Shown one piece after another: positions 45,442 through 54,937 of a stretch of 64,000 nt of DNA (position 1 is the first letter of the stretch; each line of letters opens with the position of its first letter). Location of the stretch: assembly GCF_014652855.1 (NCBI RefSeq), contig NZ_BMZP01000004.1:61235-125234 (forward strand), in the 5' to 3' direction. Made by a program: the position numbers and the translations under genes. The notes below the pieces were generated by a model. It was not told the DNA's origin. It worked only from the letters and a program-made list of their open reading frames with translations, and ran no database searches. This DNA comes from Novosphingobium pokkalii (GTDB lineage Bacteria > Pseudomonadota > Alphaproteobacteria > Sphingomonadales > Sphingomonadaceae).

Positions 45442-47196
45442 ATGAACCAGCCCCCCTCGATGCTTCACGACGGTTTCCTGCTGCTTGGCTTTGCCATGGT
45501 CTTCGTGCTGGTGTTCCGCCGGCTGGGCCTGGGGGCCACGCTTGGCTACCTGCTGGCCGGCGCGGTCGTCGGCCCGCAGGTGCTGGGCCTGGTGGGTGAG
45601 GCGGAGCAGAAGCTGGGCATTGCCGAACTGGGCATCACGCTGCTGCTGTTCCTGGTCGGGCTGGAACTGAACCCGGCGCGGCTGTGGCGGATGAAGCGCG
45701 ATATCCTGGGGCTGGGCCTGTTGCAGGTGGTGCTGTGCGGCGCGGCGATCACCGCCGTGATCAACTTCGGCACCGATTTCAGCCTGACCGCCGCCATCGC
45801 GCTGGGCCTGCCGCTGGCGCTCTCGTCCACCGCGCAGGTGCTGCCGATGCTCCAGGCCTCGGGCCGGTTGCGCACCCCGTTCGGCGAGCGGACCTTTGCC
45901 ATCCTGCTGTTCCAGGACTTGTCGATCATTCCGATGATCACCCTGATCGCGGCGATGAGCCGCAACCCGGCCGACGCCAATGGCCCTCCGGGCTGGCAAC
46001 TGGCGCTATACACCGTGCTGGCCATCGTTGGCCTGATCCTGGCCGGGCGCTATCTGATCCGGCCGCTGTTCCGCCTGATCGGCAACCTGGGCGAGCGCGA
46101 GATGTTCGTGGTCGCCGCGCTGTTCACGGTGATGGCCTCGGCCGCAGTGATGGAGGCGCTTGGCCTGTCCACCGCGCTGGGCGCGTTCATCGCCGGGGTC
46201 ATGCTGGCCGACAGCCCCTATCGCCACGAACTGGAAGCCGATGTGGAGCCGTTCCGCTCCATCCTGCTCGGCCTGTTCTTCCTGGCCGTGGGCATGATGC
46301 TCGATCTCCACGCGATTGCCGAACGGCCGCTGTTCGTGCTGGCCATGGCGCTGTCGCTCGTGGCGGTGAAGGCAGCGGTGATCATGGGCATCGGCCTGGC
46401 GTTCCGCATGTCCTGGCGCAGCGCGCTGGCGCTGGGCCTGCTGCTGAGCCAGGGTGGCGAATTCGGCTTCGTGCTGTTCGCCCAAGCGCAACACGCGCAA
46501 CTGATCGCGCCCGAGGCGGCCAGCCTGTTTGGCGCGATCGTCACGCTGTCGATGGCCACCACGCCGTTCCTGATGGCGCTGACCAAGCCACTGCGCGCTG
46601 ATCCGGGCAAGACCAAGGGCGCCGAGCGGCAAGGCCCGACCGGGGACGCGGCCAATGCCCTGATCGTGGGCTATGGCCGTTTCGGGCAAACCGTGGCGCA
46701 GATGCTCAATGCCAGCGGCCTGTCGGTCACGCTGATCGACACCGACGTGGAAATGATCGACGTGGCCGGCGGCTTTGGCGCCAAAGTCTATTTCGGCGAC
46801 GGCACCCGGCTCGACCTGCTGCGCCAGGCCGGGGCAGACGAAGCCGCGCTGATCCTGTTCTGCATGGATGGTGACCAGATGGACGCTGCGGCGCTGGACG
46901 CCGTGCACCAGGCGTTTCCCCAGGCGGCGATCTTCGTGCGCGCGTTCGATCGGCGCGCGGTGGTGCGGCTCAAGGATTCGCCCGCCAAGTGGGTGATCCG
47001 CGAAGTGATGGAATCGGCCGTGAAGATGGCGCGCCTGGCGCTCGCCGAAACCGGGGTGAGCGAGGAAATCATCGCGCGGGCCGAAGACATGTACCGCGTG
47101 CGCGACAAGGAACGCCTGAAAATCCAGTTCGAAGGCGGCGACTTGCGTGCCGCGCGCGATCGCATCATCACCGAGCCGCAGGCCCAGGAAAGCTAA
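45442..47196 (+). CDS. Kef-type CPA2 monovalent cation:proton antiporter
   Basis: This inner-membrane K+/H+ or Na+/H+ antiporter has an NAD-binding regulatory domain. Residues 1 to about 385 form 11-13 hydrophobic segments with 'GYLLAGAVVGP', 'FLVGLELNP' and 'SSTAQVLPML'. From about residue 405 an RCK/TrkA-N domain begins with 'NALIVGYGRFGQ'. The 584-residue length matches KefB/KefC. An AAGGA lies upstream of the ATG. Its stop is 4 bp from the end of convergent hrpB. A gene for a KefF/KefG partner is not visible. Confidence 0.92.
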   Translation: MNQPPSMLHDGFLLLGFAMVFVLVFRRLGLGATLGYLLAGAVVGPQVLGLVGEAEQKLGIAELGITLLLFLVGLELNPARLWRMKRDILGLGLLQVVLCGAAITAVINFGTDFSLTAAIALGLPLALSSTAQVLPMLQASGRLRTPFGERTFAILLFQDLSIIPMITLIAAMSRNPADANGPPGWQLALYTVLAIVGLILAGRYLIRPLFRLIGNLGEREMFVVAALFTVMASAAVMEALGLSTALGAFIAGVMLADSPYRHELEADVEPFRSILLGLFFLAVGMMLDLHAIAERPLFVLAMALSLVAVKAAVIMGIGLAFRMSWRSALALGLLLSQGGEFGFVLFAQAQHAQLIAPEAASLFGAIVTLSMATTPFLMALTKPLRADPGKTKGAERQGPTGDAANALIVGYGRFGQTVAQMLNASGLSVTLIDTDVEMIDVAGGFGAKVYFGDGTRLDLLRQAGADEAALILFCMDGDQMDAAALDAVHQAFPQAAIFVRAFDRRAVVRLKDSPAKWVIREVMESAVKMARLALAETGVSEEIIARAEDMYRVRDKERLKIQFEGGDLRAARDRIITEPQAQES

Positions 47197-47200
47197 CGCC

Positions 47201-49759
47201 TCAGCTCTTGCGCGATGCCTCGAAAGCGTTGCGCGTCTTGAGGCTGGGGTCTTCGGCCCAGGGCTGGTCGGGCCAGCGATGGCGCGGATAGCGGCCTTTC
47301 ATGTCCTTCACCACGTCGCGCCACGATCCGCGCCAGAACGCAGGCAGATCGGCGGTGGTCTGGATCGGCCGCCCGGCGGGCGAGGTGAGCGAGAGCAGCA
47401 GCGGGCGCGGCGGCTGGCCGATCATCGGATGGCGATCGAGGCCGAACAGCGCCTGCACCCGCAGTTCCACCGCCGGGCCACCTTCGTGGGCATAGTCGAT
47501 GGCATGGCTGGTGCCGGCCGGCGAGCGGTATTGCGCCGGGGCCAGCCGGTCCAGCGTCTGCCGCTCGTTCCAGTCCAGCCGGCTTTCCAGCGCCTCGTGC
47601 AACTTGCCCGCGCTCACCGCCAGATCGCGGCGGCCGGCGAGCAGCGGCGCCAACCACTCCTCCAGATCGGCGAGCAGCGCACCTTCGTCCAGCGCGGGGA
47701 GCCCGGCATAGCGCCCGCGCGTGAGCAGCGCCCGCGCCGCCTGGCCCAGCGGCAGAGCCTCCAGCCCCTCGCGCCGCACCACATCGAGCAGCAGCGCCGC
47801 CACCGCCGCCGGATCGGGCGCGGGATCGGGCACGCGCGCCAGCACGATCGCGCCCAGCCGCCGCTCCAGCCGCGCTTCCACGCGGCCTTCGGCAGCGTTC
47901 CAGGTCAGGCTGTGGCGTTGCTCCAGCCGGTGCGCCAGCCAGGTGGTGACATCGTCCTCGTCCAGCGCCAGCGCGCTCATGATCCGCGCGCCCTTGGCTT
48001 CCCCTTGCGCATCGCCGATCACCAGCCAGCGCGCGGTGGCGAGCGGCGAAGCCGGATCGAGCCGATAGCCCCGCCCGCCCGAGGACAGCCACTCCTCGCC
48101 ACTGGCACTGCGCGCGCGGGCAATGCGATCGGGGAACGCCTCGGCCAGCAGCACCGCGAGCGGCGGCCTTGCGGCGTTGCGCGCCACGTTGTTTTGGCGC
48201 CCTTCGACAAGCTCAGGGCGAACGGGAGGGGAGGAGTTGGTTTTCGTCAAAGGTCCGTTCGGGCTGAGCTTGTCGAAGCCCACTGGCGCCCCGCGCGCCT
48301 CCCGATCGGCCGCCGCCGCCCAGCGCGCGGCCAGCTTGCGCGAGGCGTCGGCCCGCGTGCCGCGATCGCCCTGCCAGCGGTCAAACCGCCGCGCCAGGTC
48401 TTCGCCGCTGCCGCCCAGCCCGCGTTCCTGCAACAACAGCGCCAGCCGCGCGGCATCCTGCGCCGCGCCGTGGCGGGCGGCAAAGAGCAGCATGTGCGCC
48501 AGTGCCGGCTCCATCGGCAGGCGCGCCATGGCGCGGCCGTGGGCCGTGATCCGCCCTTCCCCGTCGAGCGCGCCCAGCGCCACCAGTGCGCCACGCGCGG
48601 CGGCCATGGCGGCGGCGGGCGGCGGGTCGATCCAGGCCATCGCCGCCGGATCACCCGCGCCCCATTGCGCCAGAGTCAGTGCCAGCGGCGCCAGATCGGT
48701 GTTGAGGATTTCGGGCGGATCGAACGGCGCGCGCCCGGCATGGGCCGCTTCCTCCCACAGGCGATAGGCCACGCCCGGCCCCTGGCGCGCTGCGCGGCCC
48801 GCGCGCTGCGCCGCGGCGGCCTGGCTGGCGCGCGTGGTGACCAGCCGGGTAACGCCGGCCACCTTGTCGAACTCCGCCCGGCGCGACAGCCCGGCATCGA
48901 CCACTACGCGCACGCCGTCGAGCGTGAGCGAGGTTTCGGCAATCGCTGTGGCCAGCACCACGCGGCGGCGGCCTTGGACATCGCGGCGGATCGCGGCACG
49001 CTGGCCGGCCGGTTCGACCTGGCCGTGCAAGGGCAGCACCAGCGCCGTGGGCAGGCGCTGCGCCAGGATTTCGGCGGTGCGATCGATGTCGCGCACGCCC
49101 GGCAGGAACGCGAGGATATCGCCCTCCTCCTCGGCCCAGGCCAGGGCAATGGCATTGGCCATGGCCTGTTCGGTGCGCAACTGCGGGCTGCTGCCCAGCC
49201 AGCGCAGGCGCAGGGGATGGGCCTTGCCCGCGCTTTCGATCACCGCGCAATCGGGCATCAGCGCGGCAAAGCGCGTGCCGTCCAGCGTGGCGGACATCAC
49301 CACCACGCGCAGATCCTCGCGCAGCACGCCCTGCGCTTCCAGCGCCAGCGCCAGGCCCAGGTCCGAATCGAGATGCCGCTCGTGCGCTTCGTCGAACAGC
49401 ACCGCCGAAACGCCCGCCAGTTCCGGATCGGCCAGGATCGTGGCGACGAAAATCGCCTCGGTCATCACCAGCACGCGGGTGCGGGCTGAACGCTTGCTGT
49501 CGAGCCGGGTCAGATAACCCACGGTTTCGCCCGGCGCTTCGCCGAGCAGGTCGGCCATGCGCTCGGCCGCGGCGCGCGCGGCCACGCGGCGGGGCGAAAG
49601 CAGGATCACCGTGCCCGTGCACCAGCTTTCGCGCAGCAGCGCGGTGGCCACGGTCGTCGTCTTGCCGGCGCCGGGCGGCGCGATCAGCACGGCATTGGGC
49701 TGCTGCGCCAGCGCGGCCAGCAGATCGGGCAAGACGGCATGAATGGGCAGATCGGTCAC
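47201..49759 (-). CDS. hrpB: ATP-dependent helicase HrpB
   Basis: This DExH-box helicase has Walker A 'APPGAGKTTTV' near the N-terminus, the DEAH box in 'LFDEAHERHLDSDL', motif III SAT, motif VI 'QRAGRAARQ' and the C-terminal HrpB domain. The 852-residue product starts at a GTG with AAGGG upstream; the open frame extends 9 codons further. Between about residues 493 and 520 an inverted repeat of the sphingomonad type is inserted in frame, coding for 'GFDKLSPNG' and 'RPELVEG', so the protein carries an extra loop of roughly 30 residues. Confidence 0.94.
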   Translation of the reverse strand: MTDLPIHAVLPDLLAALAQQPNAVLIAPPGAGKTTTVATALLRESWCTGTVILLSPRRVAARAAAERMADLLGEAPGETVGYLTRLDSKRSARTRVLVMTEAIFVATILADPELAGVSAVLFDEAHERHLDSDLGLALALEAQGVLREDLRVVVMSATLDGTRFAALMPDCAVIESAGKAHPLRLRWLGSSPQLRTEQAMANAIALAWAEEEGDILAFLPGVRDIDRTAEILAQRLPTALVLPLHGQVEPAGQRAAIRRDVQGRRRVVLATAIAETSLTLDGVRVVVDAGLSRRAEFDKVAGVTRLVTTRASQAAAAQRAGRAARQGPGVAYRLWEEAAHAGRAPFDPPEILNTDLAPLALTLAQWGAGDPAAMAWIDPPPAAAMAAARGALVALGALDGEGRITAHGRAMARLPMEPALAHMLLFAARHGAAQDAARLALLLQERGLGGSGEDLARRFDRWQGDRGTRADASRKLAARWAAAADREARGAPVGFDKLSPNGPLTKTNSSPPVRPELVEGRQNNVARNAARPPLAVLLAEAFPDRIARARSASGEEWLSSGGRGYRLDPASPLATARWLVIGDAQGEAKGARIMSALALDEDDVTTWLAHRLEQRHSLTWNAAEGRVEARLERRLGAIVLARVPDPAPDPAAVAALLLDVVRREGLEALPLGQAARALLTRGRYAGLPALDEGALLADLEEWLAPLLAGRRDLAVSAGKLHEALESRLDWNERQTLDRLAPAQYRSPAGTSHAIDYAHEGGPAVELRVQALFGLDRHPMIGQPPRPLLLSLTSPAGRPIQTTADLPAFWRGSWRDVVKDMKGRYPRHRWPDQPWAEDPSLKTRNAFEASRKS
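48200..48281. repeat. REP-like inverted repeat inside hrpB
   Basis: Two 26-27-bp arms (CCCTTCGACAAGCTCAGGGC... and CCGTTCGGGCTGAGCTTGTC...) face each other across a spacer of about 29 bp. The same unit occurs five times at 58546-58771. The reading frame of hrpB runs through both arms without a stop. Confidence 0.85.
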
Positions 49760-49798
49760 GCCGCCGCCCTTACTGCCTTGCCCCAAGCTTGGCGAGCA

Positions 49799-50179
49799 TC
49801 AGCTCTGCGCGCGCAGCTTTTCCAGTTCCTGCGATTCGGCAAAGGCCTCGCGAATGCGGCGGAACGGCCCGGCCATGACATAGGCGTAGAACGGCGCCTT
49901 GGCCGGATCGAGCCCGGTCTTTTCCGCATAGAGCGCCACGATCGCATCGGAATCGGCGATGACCCGGCCCGGCTCCACTTCCAGCGCCGGGAACGTCACT
50001 TTGTCGAGATGCGGGGCCAGCGCGGCGCGGATTGGCGCTTCGTGCTCGTCGCCCGGCCAGAACGCGCGCACGTCCACCTGGTCGAACTGCCCCGCCTCGC
50101 TCAGGAACGCTGCCACTTTCAGGCAGAACGGGCAGGAACGCTTCAGATAGAGCACGGGGCGAAACGCGGGGCTGGTCAT
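49799..50179 (-). CDS. glutaredoxin/GST N-terminal-like thiol protein
   Basis: This is a thioredoxin-fold protein of 126 residues. The redox motif CPFC follows a first strand ('VLYLKRSCPFCLKVAAFL'), and 'VTFPALEVEPGRVIADSDAIVALY' gives the cis-proline and glutathione-binding region seen in glutaredoxins and the N-terminal domain of glutathione S-transferases. The short helical C-terminus is too small for a full GST. The exact role is unknown. The ATG at 50179 is used. Confidence 0.8.
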   Translation of the reverse strand: MTSPAFRPVLYLKRSCPFCLKVAAFLSEAGQFDQVDVRAFWPGDEHEAPIRAALAPHLDKVTFPALEVEPGRVIADSDAIVALYAEKTGLDPAKAPFYAYVMAGPFRRIREAFAESQELEKLRAQS

Positions 50180-50368
50180 GCTGGGGCCTCGGGAAAAGGG
50201 AAGAGACGGGAGGGATAGTCTCATCTTAGGCGGCGCCCTGCCCGTGGCAAGCCACTGCGCCGAATCGGGGCAAAGGTGCCCATGTGGACCGGTGCGGGGG
50301 CCGCCGTTTCATGGTAAAACATCGTCAATCGTGCCCGTCCGTGGCACCTGTTGCCCCGAGAGGACGCG

Positions 50369-50557
50369 ATGTTTCTCGACGTGAAGGATTCGTGGCCGCC
50401 TGCCCCGCCGAACCAGCAGCCAGAGCCTGCGCCCCGGCTCACGCCACGCCGCCAGCGCATCGTCATGGTGATCCTGGCGATCAACCTGCTGATGCTGCTG
50501 ATTGGCCCGCTGGCCGGGTCTTCGGTGATCGAAGGGCTGGTGCAGGCGTTTCGCTGA
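50369..50557 (+). CDS. very small single-pass membrane protein, unknown
   Basis: This 62-residue product has a Pro-rich N-terminal part ('PPAPPNQQPEPAPRL'), a basic stretch 'TPRRQR' and one membrane segment ('IVMVILAINLLMLLIGPLAG', about 33-52). GAGAGGA stands 4-5 nt before the ATG. I do not recognise it. It lies in a gap between genes on the other strand, and coding support is moderate. Confidence 0.5.
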   Translation: MFLDVKDSWPPAPPNQQPEPAPRLTPRRQRIVMVILAINLLMLLIGPLAGSSVIEGLVQAFR

Positions 50558-50576
50558 ACGCCCGCCCCGCCTGCGC

Positions 50577-51590
50577 TCAATAGCGGCGCGCCACCGCAAA
50601 TTCTGCCGCTTCACCCATTGCAGACTTGGCCGCGCTGGCCGGGAAGCCGGCAATCGCATCGATCGCGCGCTGCGCATAGTGGCGCGCCCGCTCGCGCGTG
50701 GCGTTGACGGCATCATGCTTGCGGATCAGCGCGATTGCCTGGGCCAGGTCTTCGTCGCTGTTGCGGTTGCCGGCGATAGCGTCGCGCCAGAAGGCCCGCT
50801 CGTCTTCGCTGCCGCGCGCATAGGCGAGGATCACCGGCAGAGTCATCTTGCCTTCGCGGAAATCGTCGCCCTGGTCCTTGCCCATTTCCGAAGCATCGGA
50901 ATCATAGTCGATGGCATCGTCGGCCAACTGGAACGCAATGCCCAGGTTGCGGCCATAGGCATCGAGCGCCAGTTCGTCTGCCTCGGGCCGTTCGGCCACC
51001 ACGGCCGCAATGCGGCAGGCCGCAGCAAACAGCGCCGCAGTCTTGGCGTTGATGATGGAAAGATAGCGTTCCTCGCTGGTTTCCACCTGGCGCTGGGCCA
51101 CCAACTGGTCGACCTCGCCCTCGGCGATCACCGCCGAGGCGCCCGACAGGATGCGCAGCACCTTGAGCGAGCCATCCTCGACCATCAACTCGAAGCTGCG
51201 CGAAAACAGGAAATCGCCCACCAGCACCGTGGCCGGGTTGCCATAGATGATGTTCGCGGCCTTCTTGCCGCGCCGCATGTCCGATCCATCGACCACGTCA
51301 TCGTGCAGCAGCGTGGCGGTGTGGATGAATTCCACCGCGGCGGCCAGCTTGAAATGGCGGCTGCCGCCATAGCCCAGCAACGACGCGCCGGCGAGCGTGA
51401 GCATCGGGCGCATGCGCTTGCCGCCGCCGGCGATGAGATGACCGGCAAGCGCCGGGATCAACGGGATGCGCGATTGCATCCGGTCAAGAATCACGGCGTT
51501 CACGCTGTTCATGCCATCGGCCACCAGCGCCATCAGCGGCGCCAGCGAGGGTTCGGCCTTGCGGGGGAGCGTATGGAGGGTAGCAGTCAT
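50577..51590 (-). CDS. polyprenyl diphosphate synthase (octaprenyl/decaprenyl type)
   Basis: This trans-prenyltransferase makes the long side chain of ubiquinone. The 337-residue product has the first aspartate-rich motif in 'LLHDDVVDGSDMRRG' and the second in 'FQLADDAIDYDSD', with 'GGGKRMRPML' near the N-terminus. The product length cannot be read from the sequence; sphingomonads commonly make ubiquinone-10. The ATG at 51590 is used. It is divergent from the chorismate mutase gene with 103 bp between them for promoters. Confidence 0.93.
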   Translation of the reverse strand: MTATLHTLPRKAEPSLAPLMALVADGMNSVNAVILDRMQSRIPLIPALAGHLIAGGGKRMRPMLTLAGASLLGYGGSRHFKLAAAVEFIHTATLLHDDVVDGSDMRRGKKAANIIYGNPATVLVGDFLFSRSFELMVEDGSLKVLRILSGASAVIAEGEVDQLVAQRQVETSEERYLSIINAKTAALFAAACRIAAVVAERPEADELALDAYGRNLGIAFQLADDAIDYDSDASEMGKDQGDDFREGKMTLPVILAYARGSEDERAFWRDAIAGNRNSDEDLAQAIALIRKHDAVNATRERARHYAQRAIDAIAGFPASAAKSAMGEAAEFAVARRY

Positions 51591-51693
51591 CGCTGCCCGC
51601 TTGGCGCGTGGGGCACGGCTTGGCAAGTCGCAAGTTGCGCGGTAGCGGCAAAGCGAGACATTTGCCGCCCCACAGACGAAAGCCCACAAGCAC

Positions 51694-51996
51694 ATGAGCG
51701 CATCCGCCGAAGGCACCGATCCGGTTCTGACCGGCTATCGCCAGAGCATCGACAACATCGATGCGGCGATGATCCACATCCTGGCCGAACGCTTTCGCAT
51801 CACCCAGGCAGTGGGCGCCTATAAGGCCGAAAAAGCCTTGCCCGCCAGTGATCCGGGCCGCGAGGAACGCCAGATCGCGCGCCTGCGCAAGCTGGCCGAG
51901 GATGCCCGGCTCGATCCCGAATTCTCCGAAAAGTTCCTGCGTTTCATCATCGAGGAAGTGATCCGCCACCACAATCAGGCCAAGGCCGCGCAGTAA
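51694..51996 (+). CDS. chorismate mutase, AroQ type
   Basis: This enzyme converts chorismate to prephenate for phenylalanine and tyrosine synthesis. It is a 100-residue single-domain protein with the three-helix AroQ pattern: 'YRQSIDNIDAAMIHILAERF' carries the arginine and aspartate of helix 1, then 'AVGAYKAEKAL' has the catalytic lysine, and 'FSEKFLRFIIEEVIRHH' forms the last helix. Guanylate kinase follows 139 bp later on the same strand. Confidence 0.93.
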   Translation: MSASAEGTDPVLTGYRQSIDNIDAAMIHILAERFRITQAVGAYKAEKALPASDPGREERQIARLRKLAEDARLDPEFSEKFLRFIIEEVIRHHNQAKAAQ

Positions 51997-52135
51997 CGGC
52001 CCGCCGGTTCCCTGCCCGAAAGGGCGGGCAATCGGGCCAGGCCGTCAGGTGACTTGGTGCCGCAGGCCCCGGAATCTTCGCAATCGCAGCAAGCCCGCGC
52101 TTGACCGGCGGGGCGGCCATGGTCCATCTGCGACC

Positions 52136-52819
52136 ATGGCCGACAGCGCATTGCCCCAAACCACGCCCGACTCCCTCGCCTCCGGCCGCGCCGATGCGCT
52201 GCATCGCCGTGGCCTGATGCTGATTCTCTCGTCCCCCTCGGGCGCAGGCAAGACCACCATTGCCAAGCGGCTGCTGGCGCACGATCCCCAGATCGAAGCT
52301 TCGGTTTCCGCCACCACCCGCCCGATCCGTCCGGGCGAAGTGGATGGCCGCGACTATCATTTCGTCGACCGCGCCGAATTCGACCGCATGGTGGAAGCCA
52401 ACGAATTCTATGAATGGGCCGAAGTCTTCGGCAATTGCTATGGCACGCCCAAGGCCCATATCCGCGCCCGCCTCAAGGAAGGCGGCGACACCCTGTTCGA
52501 TATCGACTGGCAGGGCACGCAGCAGCTTTACCAAAAGGCCGAGGCAGACGTGGTGCGGGTGTTCATCCTGCCGCCCAGCATCGAGGAACTGCGCCGCCGC
52601 CTGACCGGGCGCGGCACCGACAGCGCCGAAGTGATTGCCGCGCGCATGGCCCGCGCCAAGGCCGAGATCAGCCACTGGGACGGCTATGACTATGTCGTGG
52701 TCAACGACGATGTCGATGCCTGCTATGCCCAGATCTGCCAGATCCTGGCAGCCGAACGCCTGAAGCGCGCGCGCCAGACCGGGCTGATCGGCTTTGTCCG
52801 CGAACTGACCCGAGCCTGA
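52136..52819 (+). CDS. gmk: guanylate kinase
   Basis: This enzyme phosphorylates GMP to GDP. The 227-residue product has the P-loop 'SSPSGAGKTTIAKRLL' at about 32-47, then 'SVSATTRPIRPGEVDGRDYHFV' split over strand and loop, 'EWAEVFGNCYGTP' for GMP binding, and 'DIDWQGTQQL'. About 28 residues precede the P-loop, slightly longer than the E. coli enzyme. The ATG at 52136 follows no strong Shine-Dalgarno, but no better start exists. Confidence 0.95.
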   Translation: MADSALPQTTPDSLASGRADALHRRGLMLILSSPSGAGKTTIAKRLLAHDPQIEASVSATTRPIRPGEVDGRDYHFVDRAEFDRMVEANEFYEWAEVFGNCYGTPKAHIRARLKEGGDTLFDIDWQGTQQLYQKAEADVVRVFILPPSIEELRRRLTGRGTDSAEVIAARMARAKAEISHWDGYDYVVVNDDVDACYAQICQILAAERLKRARQTGLIGFVRELTRA

Positions 52820-52823
52820 TCGC

Positions 52824-53723
52824 TTGGACGGCGACGAGGACGCCAGCCCGGTGCCACCGCCCAGTCCCATGGCGGCGCTGGGTCGCCTCGTCGGGCGCCG
52901 CATCCTGCCCTTGCTGGCGCTGCTCGTGCTGCTGGTGGCAAGCTGGGGTTACTGGGTGGAAACCTGGATGCCCGTGGTGCGCCATGCCACGGTCACGCTC
53001 GATCAAGCGGCAATGCGTGGCCAGCGCCTGACTCTGGCGCTGGTCTCGGACATTCATGTAGGCAGCCATGGCATGTCGGCCGCGCGGCTCGATCGCGTGG
53101 TGGCGCTGATCAATGCGCAGCGGCCCGATGCCATCGTGCTGGCAGGCGATTTCGTCAACGGCGAGAAGCCGGATGACCCCGCGTTCCATCCCGAGATGCT
53201 GGGCGGCCCGCTGTCGCGCCTCCGCGCGCCGCTGGGCGTCTATGCCGTGATGGGCAATCATGACAGCGCGACCGATCCCGTGGCGGTGACCCGCGTGCTG
53301 GAACGCGCCGGGATCACCGTGCTCAACGACGAAGCGGTGCGGCTCGGCCCGATCGCGCTCTTGGGATTTGACGACTATACCCGGCGCCACTTGCGGATGG
53401 ACCAGATCCTGGGCCGGGCGCGGGTGCTGGGCGGGCCGATCGTGGCGGTGGAGCATGCCCCCAACCTGGGCCACACCCTGCCGCCCGACGTGCCCGTGCT
53501 GCTAGCCGGGCATACCCATTGCGGGCAGATCGACATCCCCGGCCTGTCCACTGCCAACAGTCCGATCGACGGGCGCAAGCTTTATGACCCGGCGTTTCGC
53601 TGCGGGCTGATCGCGACGGGCAGGCACCACGTCTTCGTCACCGCCGGGGTGGGATCGGGCTCATTCCCGCTGCGTATCGGTACGCGCACCGATTTCTGGA
53701 TGATCACGCTCACCGGCCGTTGA
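52824..53723 (+). CDS. membrane-anchored metallophosphoesterase
   Basis: This is a calcineurin-like phosphoesterase with an N-terminal membrane segment (about 28-46) and a catalytic domain on the outer side. Metal ligands are visible in 'SDIHVGS', 'LAGDFVNGE', 'VMGNHDS', 'VEHAPN' and 'LAGHTHCGQ'. It resembles the YaeI/LpxG-like group; the substrate is unknown. The start is a TTG 4 bp after the gmk stop; a GTG at 52851 or an ATG at 52869 are alternatives. Confidence 0.88.
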   Translation: MDGDEDASPVPPPSPMAALGRLVGRRILPLLALLVLLVASWGYWVETWMPVVRHATVTLDQAAMRGQRLTLALVSDIHVGSHGMSAARLDRVVALINAQRPDAIVLAGDFVNGEKPDDPAFHPEMLGGPLSRLRAPLGVYAVMGNHDSATDPVAVTRVLERAGITVLNDEAVRLGPIALLGFDDYTRRHLRMDQILGRARVLGGPIVAVEHAPNLGHTLPPDVPVLLAGHTHCGQIDIPGLSTANSPIDGRKLYDPAFRCGLIATGRHHVFVTAGVGSGSFPLRIGTRTDFWMITLTGR

Positions 53724-53800
53724 CGGCCGGCGCGATTGGCGGAAAAGAGCCGCACCGGCGGGCACCATGCCACGCCGGCACGCAACCGAGGATGCCGCTC

Positions 53801-54892
53801 ATGAAGGCCGCCGTATTGCATGCCCCCGGGCAGCCGCTGGAGATCGCGGATCTGGTGATCGACCAGCCCGGCCCGCATGAAGTGCTGATCCGCACTGCGG
53901 CCTGCGGCCTATGCCATTCCGACCTGCATTTCATCGATGGCGCCTATCCCCATCCCCTGCCCGCCGTGCCGGGGCACGAGGCCGCCGGCATCGTCGAGGC
54001 CGTGGGCAGCGAAGTGCGCCGGGTGAAGCGGGGCGACGCGGTGGTCACCTGCCTGTCGGTGTTCTGCGGCACTTGCGAATTCTGCCTGAGCGGGCGCATG
54101 GCGCTGTGCCTGGGCAGCGGCACGCGCCGCCCGCGCGGCGCCGCGCCGCGCCTGGCACAGGCCGATGGCACGCCGGTGCAGCAGGTGCTCAACCTGGGCG
54201 CGCTGGCCGAAATGATGCTGGTGCACGAAAACGCCTGCGTCGCGATCCGGCCGGACATGCCGCTCGATCGCGCCGCGCTGCTGGGCTGCGCCGTGACGAC
54301 GGGCGCGGGCGCGGTATTCAACGCCTGCAAGGTCACGCCGGGCGAAAGCGTGGCGGTGATCGGCTGTGGCGGGGTGGGCCTGGCGGCGGTGAACGCGGCA
54401 CGCATTGCCGGCGCGGGGCAGATCATCGCGGCCGATCCCTCCCCCGAAAAGCGCGCACTGGCCACGGCGATGGGCGCCACCGACACGATCGATCCCACCG
54501 CCGATGGCGCAGCCGCCACGATCGTGGAGCGCACGCGCGGGGGGGTGGATCACGCGATCGAGGCGGTCGGACGCCCGGCATCGGCCGATCTTGCCGTCGG
54601 TGCGCTGCGCCGGGGTGGCACGGCGACGATCCTGGGCATGATGCCGCTCGACCAGAAGGTAGGCCTTTCGGCGATGGACCTGCTTTCGGGCAAGAAGCTG
54701 CAAGGCGCGCTGATGGGGATGAACCGCTTTCCGGTGGACCTGCCCCGCCTGGTCGATTTCTACATGAACGGGCACCTCAAGCTGGACACCATGCTGACCG
54801 CGCGGATCGCCCTGGAAGACGTGAACCAGGGCTTTGCCGCGCTGCGCCAGGGCCGGGGCGCGCGCGCCGTTGTGGTCTTTGCCGGATCGTAA
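53801..54892 (+). CDS. zinc-dependent alcohol dehydrogenase (MDR family)
   Basis: This NAD(P)-dependent dehydrogenase has 363 residues. The catalytic zinc ligands lie in 'CGLCHSD' and 'VPGHEAAG', and structural zinc cysteines follow the pattern C-x2-C-x2-C-x7-C in 'CGTCEFCLSGRMALC'. A Rossmann loop 'GCGGVGLAAV' is in the middle. The overall form is that of class III-like or aryl-alcohol dehydrogenases; the substrate is not known. The ATG at 53801 is chosen, with another ATG three codons upstream. Confidence 0.9.
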   Translation: MKAAVLHAPGQPLEIADLVIDQPGPHEVLIRTAACGLCHSDLHFIDGAYPHPLPAVPGHEAAGIVEAVGSEVRRVKRGDAVVTCLSVFCGTCEFCLSGRMALCLGSGTRRPRGAAPRLAQADGTPVQQVLNLGALAEMMLVHENACVAIRPDMPLDRAALLGCAVTTGAGAVFNACKVTPGESVAVIGCGGVGLAAVNAARIAGAGQIIAADPSPEKRALATAMGATDTIDPTADGAAATIVERTRGGVDHAIEAVGRPASADLAVGALRRGGTATILGMMPLDQKVGLSAMDLLSGKKLQGALMGMNRFPVDLPRLVDFYMNGHLKLDTMLTARIALEDVNQGFAALRQGRGARAVVVFAGS

Positions 54893-54937
54893 TTCCGCTT
54901 AAGACCGCTTTCATGCCGGCTTGGCAGGCGCGGGGCT

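Noticed and set aside
51997..52135. A short GCCC-GAAA-GGGC hairpin after chorismate mutase
   Set aside because: Only a 4-bp stem and no T-tract, so it is not reported as a terminator.
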